DNA from: Tenodera sinensis
Taxonomy: Eukaryota > Arthropoda > Insecta > Mantodea > Mantidae
Length of the DNA stretch: 64,000 nt
Assembly (NCBI GenBank): GCA_030765045.1
Contig: CM060969.1
Location: 50,626,216 to 50,690,215, forward strand
Direction: 5' to 3'
The position numbers and the translations under genes were made by a program. Shown piece after piece: positions 55,421 through 64,000 of this stretch. The first letter of the stretch is position 1. Each line of letters begins with the position of its first letter. Below the pieces are notes generated by a model. That model made no database searches. It was not told where the DNA came from and saw nothing but the letters and a program-made list of their open reading frames with translations.

Positions 55421-55519
55421 GTATGAGTGACATGAACTATGTAACAGATCATATTGATTTAAAAAGATTTTCTTCAGTGTATGTTACATTTATTCTGCCA
55501 TCAAATATAACATACAAAC

Positions 55520-56200
55520 ATTTGAGAGGTAGAACTGGAACTTAAAAATTCAATGCCACAGCTGCGATTTGAACCACAGACCCTCTGCTTACTAGGTGGG
55601 TACTCTAACCATTAAGCAACTGTGACAACCTGCCAGAATAACATTGAATTCTCAAACCAGTTCATATTTTTCCCAGTAAACCACAAAGGTAGTCTCACAT
55701 CAGAGACAATTACCACAATGGTGACTTACTATTGCAAGTACTTTTTGTCCTGGGATTAAATAACCTTCAGATGGTAATTATTATTAATTTATGCCAACAA
55801 ACTTACTGTTGGTGTTTTTAAACACACAAACCCTGTGTGGGCAATGTTTGTGAGGTAGAACTGGAACTTACCATCTGAAGGTTATTTAATCCCAGGACAT
55901 AAAGTATTTGCAATAGTAAGTCACCATTGGGGTAATTGTCTCTGATGTGAGACTGCCTTTGTGGTTTACTGGGAAAAATACGAACTGGTTTAAGAATTCA
56001 ATGTCATTCTGGCAGGTTGTCACAGTAGCTTAATGGTTAGAGCACCTGCCTTAGTAAGTGGAGGGTATGTGGCTCAAATCCCAGCTATTGCATTGAATTT
56101 TTAAGTTCCAGTTCTACCTCTCAAACGTTGCCCACACATGGTTTGTGTTTTTAGAAACACCAACAGTAAGTTTGTTGGCATAAATTAATAATAATACAAA
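55520..56200. mobile_element. SINE family B, inverted pair
   Basis: A minus-sense copy (55525-55860) and plus-sense copy (about 55875-56190) meet at TACCATCTGAAGGTTATTTA. Both carry the tRNA-like part with B box GATTTGAACC / GGCTCAAATCCC. GTTGGCATAAATTAATAATA ends the plus copy. Confidence 0.65.
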
Positions 56201-56650
56201 AATTTTCTTTTAATGGCCCCAAGATAAAATTTGCAGGGAATTAAATCAGGGGACTGAGAGAGCTTTGAAAGAGAAACTTTACAAAACAAATTCACACACT
56301 TTGAACTTAAAACTATTGTTTTTCAAGAAATTGCTGCCATTTCTCAGAAGGAATTGCAAAGTATAGGAAATGGACAATTTCCTAAGCAGGTGCCAGAAAT
56401 GCTTGACAGTGAAGGGAGCACCAACTTCTCATTGTTTGATACACATGAGCAATTTACTTTTTCTTTTAAGTGTTTAGTTATGTGTGTAAGAAATAATTCA
56501 CATGACAACCTGTACTGTATAGCTACTTAAAGTGGGCCTTCTGACACTCACACCACCAATGGAGCAACCAGCCTCACTGGACAGCTGCAAAATTGTTATG
56601 TCAAGAATTGCTCTCCCGATAGACAACATAGCTTTGCACGAACCTTTAGA
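56201..56650. other. Non-coding sequence, nothing recognised
   Basis: Downstream intron. No motif found. Confidence 0.35.
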
Positions 56651-57500
56651 ATAAGAAAATAATGAAGCTATTAACAGTGAAGCAACAAGAACCTAAAGTA
56701 AAAAAAAATTAGAAACTAAAAGCTTCACTAATCTTAGTAATATTGCAAATCCTTTGGTGCTGACAAGTTTCGAGTTGACTCCAACTCATTCTCATAGCTA
56801 TACAAACAAAATAGTTACCATAGCTACTGATGCTCATTTTTAATCACCAATCTCTGAAAACAAAAACCTATAAATACAGTCTATTGGAGGGATTTCAAAA
56901 TTCATAACATGGTTTCTGTTTTTTAAACTAAATATCTTTTCCCAAACCATTAAATCCATAGGTTCACTTAATTGTTTTAATAATTTCATGGATTAATTTC
57001 ATGATTAAATGACCAAAAATGATCTGCCACAGCTGATTTATCAGTTTGTTTATATTTAATATTTCTAAAATGCTCTTTTATTCTGGTTACTAAATGGCAT
57101 TTAGTTTTACTAATATAAACCTTATCACAATTCAAACAGCTATATTTATAAATGCCAGGTATTTTTGTAATTTGGAATTTTATCTTTTTTTGGAAAAATT
57201 TAGTAAATTTTGTATATTAAATTTATTTTGAGAGACCAAATTTATTCCATATTCTTTAAAAACTGTTGTAATTTTTTATTGGCCCATGGATGGTAAGTAA
57301 ACTTTTTAAAAACATAATTATCTTTTTTTTATGTTAGAAACCTCTGTAACAGACTTTTGATTCTTAAATTTTTCTGTCTTTTTATGTATAAAATCTGTAT
57401 TAAAACCATTAATTACTGCAGTGTTAATGTGTTGATATTCTGTGTCAATAAACAAATTTTTAACACTGCCGTAATTAGTGGTTTTAATACAGATTTATCT
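56651..57500 (-). mobile_element. Penelope-like element fragment
   Basis: The left end is the PLE tail GAAGCTATTAACAGTGAAGC (56663 on). The minus strand near 57150 reads GIYKYSCLNCDKVYISKTKC, HLVTRIKEHFRNIK: a GIY-YIG nuclease whose final G is S. Near 57300 is FTYHPWANKKLQQFLKN. The same family occurs at 19150-19796. An inverted repeat (57388-57427 against 57461-57497) suggests a head-to-head junction. Confidence 0.6.
56766..56797 (-). ncRNA. Hammerhead-like motif, PLE end
   Basis: The minus strand reads CUAUGAGAAU, stem GAGUUG...CAACUC (6 perfect pairs), GAAAC, UUGUC. The first core block is irregular. Confidence 0.4.
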
Positions 57501-57519
57501 GCGTCTTACATTTCTTTAA

Positions 57520-57800
57520 CAATTTGAAAGTAGGATTTAATATCCTTTTGGACTCCCAACTAATATTCCACTACTTATCTGTCTATTTTTGGATAGTAGA
57601 TTTAGTAAAAATGCAGTAAAATTAAAGTATTTAACTTGATTGTTTGTTAGATTTGCTTCTTGAATGAAAAATATGTTATTATCAAATACAATTTTATTGA
57701 GCTCTATTATTTTTGCTTGTGTGAGACCACCTACGTTCCATTGAAGAATTCTGATGTTAGATCTTTTATTAATGTAATGTTTTCATTCTCAAGAAGTAGT
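57520..57800 (-). pseudogene. LINE endonuclease N-terminal fragment
   Basis: The minus strand from about 57760 reads IRILQWNVGGLTQAKIIELN, KIVFDNNIFFIQEANLTNNQ, VKYFNF, then SSGILVGSPKGY. This is the start of an apurinic-type endonuclease (LQWN and QE blocks hold the first catalytic residues). The segment upstream of it (57800-57860, TTTGGATCTCCGGGTGGGCA on the minus strand) would be LINE leader. It is inverted relative to the LINE piece that follows at 57946. Confidence 0.6.
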
Positions 57801-57879
57801 GCCCACCCGGAGATCCAAACGGGGGACTATTTTAACTCCGGCATATTTTACCCCTCGAGTCATAATTTATATCGGAGAG

Positions 57880-57945
57880 AATTAGCAGTAATAGTAACCG
57901 CATTTTAGAGAGCACCATACTTTTACATTTTGGCGGTTCGACTCC
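57880..57945 (-). repeat. Dispersed repeat R5, short copy
   Basis: GCAGTAATAGTAACCGCATT through ATTTTGGCGGTT matches 45218-45275 and 21672-21730. Confidence 0.55.
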
Positions 57946-58362
57946 CATTCAATACATGGAACAAGAAAAATTTTACACATATACTAAAGACTCAGGAGAG
58001 CTTTCTTTCGAAAATTCAAGACGTTAAGAAGAATGTACACCTTCTTAATTCAAAGGAATTTAAACAGAATTGGCATATATTCTTCACCACTCTGTCTTCT
58101 ATGTGATCTGCAAGAGGAAATGGATCGAGACCACCTTCAAATATGCCCAGCCACTTCTAGTGCCCCATCCATTAGTGAAAAATATTGGAGAGCAAGAGGA
58201 TTAATGACTTCATTGTCAGAAATCCAGCATTGGCTAACAACAACAACATTAATTCAAAGGAAAACTTCATATATAAAGTCAATCCAATACAAACATTAGA
58301 CATCACAGTCATATTATTTACACCTGACTGAAGAAGTTAAGAAAAGTGACACTCCAACTAGT
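57946..58362 (+). pseudogene. LINE fragment with a second LINE inserted in it
   Basis: 57946-58057 and 58249-58362 match 24005-24120 and 24110-24220 of the complete LINE (RT-RNase H linker region). They are split by 58058-58248, which is the 3' end of the same LINE family. An LTR element begins at 58363. Confidence 0.75.
58058..58248 (+). mobile_element. 5'-truncated LINE copy
   Basis: Flanked by TTAATTCAAAGGA (58045-58057 and 58249-58261). It starts at TTTAAACAGAATTGG and ends AGCATTGGCTAACAACAACA. It encodes LNRIGIYSSPLCLLCDLQEE, MDRDHLQICP. The 3' terminus is TAA(CAA)n. Confidence 0.8.
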
Positions 58363-59893
58363 TGAAGCTAAAATAGTCGTTCTTCGCTTCTTGATGTTTC
58401 ACCGTTGATACTTAAATGTCGTTGGTGACGTGGTGTTGCCCTTTGATGTGTTTCGCTCCGGCTAGTCAGCTTGAGATCTCTTACTTTTATCTCGGGTTTG
58501 CGTAAGTGTGATGGACAACCCAAGAACAACTTTATATATTATTTATTTATTTTAAATATTTTCGGGAGCTATGCCGATTCTATATGTAGAGGAATCTCAC
58601 TCACGTCCGCACAGCACAACCTCCCGTACTGGTCTCTGGTTGAGTAGTGACGCTTTCTAGCTTACCCACGCTAAGAAGACCGTTCTCTTCCAATTTGAAT
58701 GTCATGACGTCATCCAAGAAAGCCTCGTATCCAAAATGCTATTTCCTTTTCCCGCAATTTAGAAATGTCCCTTTCTATTATAACATGTTCTTTTATGAAT
58801 TTCGAATATATAATTACCTTTTTAGGATTAAACGATGTTTACTTTATATTTTATTAAATATATCGCGCGACTTTTAAGGTTGATAGACTTGACTTTCTAA
58901 CGTGTATTTAAACTATGTAGTATGACGTCATGACTCGTTAATTTCAAACCAATAATGTGTTTATCCTACAAATTTAACGACTATTATTTACTCATATCTT
59001 GCTCACCTTACAACACTTCCTGCTCTATTATCTATTTATGTTATTACTTAACACTTATCGCAAATCTCATATCCGGCAATTAAATTAAAATGTGTCTTTC
59101 TCAAAAGCCCATTCGATCGGAAATCTAAATTTCGGTATCAAATGCCCCCATTTATGTTATTTTATTATTTTATAATAAAATAATGTAAATGTCTTGCCCG
59201 AAAGAAAAATTAAAAATTACTCCTGTATTTTGAATAATCGGCAACACTCCCATTATATACAATTTTCAATTACACTGTTTTTTTTTGAAATTGGTTATTA
59301 ACACATTTTCTCATTAATCTTTTTAACATGACAAACAATTGTACACTTGACTAAACATTAATCCTTAAATACTAATTACAATATGTTATGGTTTCTTCTG
59401 TGAAGCTTTTATATAAAGGTTAAATTTCAAGAGTCTTTCTTTATACTTCCTTCTTTTAGTTCATGTTTGCTCACTTCGCTCTCACTATCACTTGCACTGT
59501 GATTTTTTTTACTTTTGTTATTGTAACACATATCTGTACTATATCCTTTAAGCACTAAAATGTACATATATTTATATAAATCCATTACACTCTTCAGACA
59601 AGTTCTTTCTTTGTCTTGCTGTGATAACTATCTATACATCTAAATATTTTAACAAATGTTTACAAAGTAAATATTCTGTTTTCTCTCTATGCGGAGACGA
59701 ACAATTTAACAATCTTTCTGAAGCTGTTATTGTGAGCTCTATACAATATATTTTTAAGCTCTTGGTACTAGATAGCAATTCACATTCTGCATTTTTCATG
59801 AATATGTAAGTACCTGACCAATATATGGTTTTCAAGTAAGCTAACATTTAAATTTTATCTCAAAGCTGATTGGGCGCCAATAGACAAATGACA
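58363..59893 (-). repeat. 3' LTR (about 1.53 kb)
   Basis: The plus-strand start TGAAGCTAAAATAGTCG equals 63711 on apart from a few bases. The far end GACAAATGACA was chosen because, on the minus strand, TGTCATTTG follows a polypurine run. The full length cannot be checked against the other LTR, which is cut off at 64000. Confidence 0.7.
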
Positions 59894-59921
59894 CTTCCAA
59901 TTTTTTTTTTTGTACATTAAA

Positions 59922-60500
59922 TCAAGGTTCCAAGGCACCACACGGTTTCTTGTATGGTCGAAGAAGTTGTTTATGCCATCTTCCCAGACATTTTTCATTT
60001 TTAACATCTTTTAATTCATAGGTATGATAACCAAATTTTGATATAATTTCTGCAGGACCTTTATATAACAATTCCATCCTTTTGTTCCTACCTCGCAAGG
60101 CACTTGATAACTTATGGTCTTTAACTAGTACCCAGTCGCCTATCTTAGGTTCCCACTTATGTTTTCTACTCTTTTTCTTTAATTTTCGCTTCTCTGCCTT
60201 TTTCTTGATTCGTTCAAAAGCAATTTTCGCTCTTTCTTCTTCACTTAACTGAATGTCATTAATTTTCAGTATTTTTGGTACCCCGATTAATATTGGTTCT
60301 GGTTCAATTCCTAACATTAATTTTATTGGTGCAAACCCCGTAGTTACATTAATGGTGTGATTGATAATCTTTTCTATCAATGGACAATATTTCACCCAAT
60401 CCTTGTGATTATGATGTGTAAGTACACGTAAATAAATTCCTATATCTCGGAGGACACGTTCTGTTGGATTCCCTGATGGAAAATATGAGGAACAATGATT
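59922..60500 (-). pseudogene. Integrase C-terminal part (Gypsy element)
   Basis: The minus strand reads CSSYFPSGNPTERVLRDIGI (the catalytic-Glu helix, NPTER), DWVKYCPLIEKIINHTINV, TGFAPIKLMLGIEPEP, then a Lys-rich linker (KKKAEKRKLKKKSRKHKW). The C-terminal SH3/chromo-like end follows: GDWVLVKDHKLS, LYKGPAEIISKFGYHTYELK, and LGRWHKQLLRPYKK. The first two catalytic Asp and the zinc-binding N-terminus are absent. Just upstream stands DARKLN, an RT motif, so a deletion of well over 2 kb joins RT to integrase near 60498. Confidence 0.8.
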
Positions 60501-61576
60501 TAGTTTTCTCGCGTCTGTCACCCTAATCTTCCATTGGCCTTATTTACAATACATAGGGGATTCACAAATTCTGAATTCGAAATTTCAATAACCTCATCTT
60601 CTAACATTGACTTTTTAACTGCATCTACCTCTTCTCTTATTGTACTAGGGATAGCTCTCGCTTTATGTGTAAAAGGTTTGATGGGTATCATCTCAAACGA
60701 ATGAGTATAAATATTACATTTACCAGGTTTCTCAGAGAATACTTCTTTATTTCGGATTAATATTTCAAACAGTTTATCCCTCTGTTGTTCATTTAGTTGA
60801 TCAGCCTGAGTTACTTTTTTTCTCAACAATTCTTCTAAGTCTTCACTACTCTCCCTATCATAGTACCTAGTTGCATCAGAAAACCTCAAATTGTCTATGA
60901 AATCATTTTTATCCCATTCTACATTTTCTTTATTATCGACACTGTACTCTTTGACATTTACTTCAGTTAATTCCATAGCTCCTACTTTAACATATTCTAC
61001 AAAGAATGTATCCCCTTGGATTTCTTCTTCCTCTTTTTCTCGTACAATATTTTCTGAACTACTATCTTCCACAAAAGGCACTATAATGGTCTCATCTTCA
61101 ACTTTCATTTCTAGAATCATGTTTTTAAAATTCACTACAGCTTCCCAGGCATAAAGACAATCACAACCTATTATAATATCTGTCACAAGTCTTCCTACAA
61201 TCAGAAATAAAATTCCAAGTATTCTTCCATTTATTTCAATATTTATCATTGCTTGAAATTTTACTCTCTCTTTTCGTTTTCCCACAGCTAGCGAGCAATA
61301 TATCCCATTAACTGGTAAAGACATTACTTTAAAACCACTACTTTGTAAATTATCATAAAAATTTTGTGAGCATACTGTGCTATTTGATCCTGTATCTATA
61401 ATTGCATTGTATTGTTTTCCATTTACTCCAATTTTGATTTTAGGTGGATCTCCTACTTTTTCGTTTTCATCGATTCTATTTTTACATTCTCTTTTCTTTT
61501 GTATCATCATTTGCCTTCCAGGACTATTTATTTCCAAGTACTTATCACAATCATTACTAGGATACCCAGTTCTCAC
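60500..61576 (-). pseudogene. Protease and start of RT (Gypsy element)
   Basis: 352 codons on the minus strand. NGKQYNAIIDTGSNSTVCSQ near residue 50 is the aspartic protease active site (DTGS). IIGCDCLYAWEAVVNFKN near 140 is its second conserved part. An acidic linker follows. From about 255 comes the pre-RT stretch typical of Gypsy pol: LNEQQRDKLFEILIRNKEVF, HSFEMIPIKPFTHKARAIPS, EDEVIEISNSEFVNPLCIVN, KANGRL. There a one-base frameshift precedes VTDARKLN and then the deletion. The RT palm with the YxDD site is gone. Confidence 0.8.
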
Positions 61577-62160
61577 TGAAGGCGCGTTTGACCGGGTCTG
61601 GCGTTTCCCTGATTTTTATGTATTGCTCCTGTACTATTTCCCGAATTGTTACTTCTGTTTTCCTGCATTAAATCGGGGTTACTTCCTACCATGTTTTTGA
61701 CCGTGTTAATGGCCTCAACCATTTCCGCATTTTCGGGGGAATTTCGTCCATTAGAATACCTTTCTTCCTGTCTTGGTGACCTTGGTCTAAACTCATTATC
61801 TCCGTTTGTCCAATACCCATCATTTGAATTTCTACTATGTCCAAAATAACGTCCCCGTCTACCTCGATCAAATCTATTTGTATTCATATAATTCACCCTT
61901 ATATTTCTTCCCCTTTGATTACCATTTCTATTTTGGTGACGCCCTTCCTGGTTATATCTACCTTGATTTTCCCACCGGAATGATTCCATCCTTGGTACTG
62001 GTCCATTATATCTTTCCCTAATCTCACTTCTATTCTGATAATACTGTGCCCCTTGCCCGAAAGAATTTACAGTTTCTTTTTCTTCATATTTATTTCCAAA
62101 TGCGTGTTTTGGCTTATTGACTTCTAAGGCTGATAATAATTCGATCATAGCTGCAATGCT
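61573..62160 (-). pseudogene. Gag C-terminal part, RG/N-rich (Gypsy element)
   Basis: 191 codons from 62148: MIELLSALEVNKPK, then an Arg/Gly/Asn-rich tail (NRNGNQRGRNIRVNYMN, RFDRGRRGRYFGHSRNSNDG, RPRSPRQEE). No CCHC zinc knuckle, so RNA binding may depend on RG repeats. It overlaps the protease frame by 4 bases. A one-base loss near 62195 shifts it out of frame with 62178-63560. Confidence 0.75.
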
Positions 62161-62177
62161 ATCGGGTCGGGCTATGA

Positions 62178-63560
62178 TTAGGTAGTGTTGAAGCGTTTCC
62201 GGAAATGTGGAGTAACTATATTTATTAGATCTTTTTCATCTAAAGGAGGATCCAACATCTTCGATTTTCTCGCTATTCTCATAAAATAGTTTACCATCGA
62301 TTCCTCCGATCTAGGATTAAACTTTCCATTGCTTAATTCGACTCTAATATTAGCCTGCCTACTAGCTCCCCAATATCTGGTTAAAAAGATGTTCCTAAAG
62401 GTCCTGTAATCATTATTGTTACCCATAGAAAGGCCTAGCCAATTAGCAGCATTATCCTTTAGGCATTTTCTTACTATCACCATCTTGTACTCCTCTGGTA
62501 TACGTTTCACCGTGAAGTACTCTTGTAACCCTTCTAAAAAGGCTTTAGGATCATCTGAATCTTCATTTTCAAAAACTGGAGGTGTCATTTCATTTAAGAC
62601 ATGGTTAGGCCAATGTAAATTTGAATTGTCACCTATCCCTGAGCTATTTCCGAGATCAGAATGGGAATTACTGTTACCCCTATTTTGCATCGAAATGTCA
62701 GCTGATACACCTGGTATTGCCTCGTTTCTTGCAACTTCATTACTAAGATTGTTGTGATTACATGCATTTTCATTTAATTTCAAATTTTCTAAGGCCTCTT
62801 TTACCTGAGTAATTTCTGTTACTACCCCTTTTATTTGGTCTGTAACGTCCTCCAAATTTCTAGCCTGCCTTTCACTTTCTACATCAGATCTTTCCATTCT
62901 AACTTTACACCCCTGTAACTCTTCTCTAATTTCTTCCCTGTCTTTATCTAACCTTTGTACTACCTCTTCCCTTTGTTTGTCTAATTTATATGTTACTCTT
63001 TCCCTTTCTTTCTCTAATTTTTCACTCACTTGTTGACCTAATTTCTTTTCAGAATTCTTTACTTCTTGCCTTATTGTCTCTAATTCTCCCTTAACCTGTT
63101 CTCTATTTTCTTTGACTTCACTACTGACTTTATTAATTTCCTCCCTAACTTCTTCCCTAAAGGTTTCGAAAGCTCTCTTCTGATTTTCCAATTGCATTCC
63201 CAATTCCTGTTGTCCCTTCTCTAATTTCTGTCCTAACTCTTTACTATTTTCATCTATCTTTTGACTTAACTCTGTACTCATCTTTTTCATTATCTTTTGA
63301 AACATATTCTCTATTTCTGACATAATTGCTGGCCTTTCTGAATTACTACTAAACATTTCTGAACTACCTCTAGGTGTTTCTCTAACGTTCTGATCTTCTA
63401 CTTCTTGGCATATTCTGCTACCAATTACATTCTGATTAAATTCTTCCATCCTAACTACACTTTTCTCAATTTCCGGACTCTCAAAACCTAGAAAATCGCT
63501 ATCACTGTCTTCCATTTCTAAGCTATTTACATGTGTTTTTCTACTCACCAAAATTTTCAC
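62178..63560 (-). pseudogene. Gag N-terminal part with long coiled coil (Gypsy element)
   Basis: The likely start is MEDSDSDFLGFESPEIEK at 63515; the frame is open from 63560. Residues ~85-240 form a charged coiled coil (QKIDENSKELGQKLEKGQQE, LDKQREEVVQRLDKDREEIR). The capsid-like part reads LNEMTPPVFENEDSDDPKAF, LEGLQEYFTVKRIPEEYKMV, FRNIFLTRYWGASRQANIRV, MRIARKSKMLDPPLDEKDLI. It is clearly related to the Gag at 36613-38637. A frameshift ends it near 62178. Confidence 0.8.
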
Positions 63561-63710
63561 TTTTTTTTTTTTTTAACTGCACTTAAACTTGTTCACTACA
63601 CGTTTCACAGATGTTCACACGCTGGGCACCTTCTTGTCTGCTGGCTCGATGCTGATCTGGTCGTCTTGGGGTTGGTCCATTCTTTCGACGCCACACGTTG
63701 GGATGCCATT

Positions 63711-64000
63711 TGAAGCTATATAAGTCGTTCTTCGCTTCTTGATGTTTCACCGTTGATACTTAAATGTCGTTGGTGACGTGGTGTTGCCCTTTGATGTGTT
63801 TCGCTCCGGCTAGTCAGCTTGAGATCTCTTACTTTTATCTCGGGTTTGCGTAAGTGTGATGGACAACCCAAGAACAACTTTATATATTATTTATTTATTT
63901 TAAATATTTTCGGGAGCTATGCCGATTCTATATGTAGAGGAATCTCACTCACGTCCGCACAGCACAACCTCCCGTACTGGTCTCTGGTTGAGTAGTGACG
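63711..64000 (-). repeat. 5' LTR, first 290 bp visible
   Basis: Nearly identical to 58363-58654. The remainder lies beyond the window. Confidence 0.85.

Larger units (their letters stand above)
58363..64000 (-). mobile_element. Gypsy-type LTR retrotransposon, pol core deleted, cut by window end
   Basis: The 3' LTR is 58363-59893; the start of the 5' LTR is 63711-64000, with TGAAGCTA at both plus-strand starts and long identity after it. A candidate primer-binding site TGGCATCCCAACGTGTGG is at 63691-63708, and an A-rich polypurine stretch adjoins 59894-59910. Coding order on the minus strand: Gag (63515-61600), protease and the start of RT (61576-60520), then directly the last half of integrase (60500-59922). 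RT active site, RNase H and the integrase core are missing. Inserted in a LINE. Confidence 0.85.

Noticed and set aside
55046..55192. Upstream extension of the exon 10 frame
   Set aside because: The frame is open by chance through the polypyrimidine tract. Dynein similarity starts exactly at the acceptor at 55193.
60891..61154. Plus-strand frame over the pol region
   Set aside because: Anti-sense of the protease-RT frame.

Overview
The window is animal nuclear DNA, A+T-rich, and almost certainly from an arthropod. A large-genome insect is likely, but the order cannot be settled from sequence alone. Three things point this way: a multi-exon axonemal dynein heavy chain gene with multi-kilobase introns, a mixed load of Penelope-like, I-group LINE, mariner, piggyBac and Ty3/Gypsy elements, and several tRNA-derived SINE families.

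One host gene spans most of the window. Ten consecutive exons (2477-55420, + strand) of an inner-arm-type axonemal dynein heavy chain encode about 595 codons of the N-terminal tail/linker region. Every exon junction is phase-compatible and no exon holds a stop. Intron sizes in order are about 7.7 kb, 220 bp, 9.9 kb, 8.5 kb, 91 bp, 12.7 kb, 1.75 kb, 4.9 kb and 5.4 kb. The last of these has a GC donor instead of GT. The gene begins before and ends after the exons seen here; the motor (AAA) part is not in the window.

The introns are a stack of nested transposons. 0.5-10.2 kb: mariner remnants, Penelope-like (PLE) fold-back copies, a mariner carrying a PLE, and a PLE head-to-head dimer. 11-20 kb: a SINE split by a LINE end, a piggyBac pseudogene split by a solo LTR, a decayed gag-EN-RT LINE, and a PLE pair holding a SINE. 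21.6-29.1 kb: the best LINE (EN-RT-RNase H) and a piggyBac holding a 5'-truncated PLE. 30-42 kb: mariner and piggyBac deletion derivatives, and a protein-coding relic split by a 5-kb LTR element whose 4-bp target duplication is visible. 43-53 kb: reverse-strand LINE pieces, one split by a second solo LTR. 55.5-64 kb: a SINE pair, a PLE, LINE pieces and a Gypsy-type LTR element that runs off the right edge.

Three themes stand out. First, the ends of at least six PLE lineages carry the same hammerhead-ribozyme-like core, and five PLE insertions have 13-15 bp target duplications, four of them with a 30-43 nt tail on one side only. Second, both LTR elements keep a long coiled-coil, Arg/Gly-rich Gag and the last part of integrase but have lost the catalytic core of pol. 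Third, many insertions can be ordered in time because they interrupt one another at exact target duplications. No CRISPR, operon, bacterial or intact viral feature is present.
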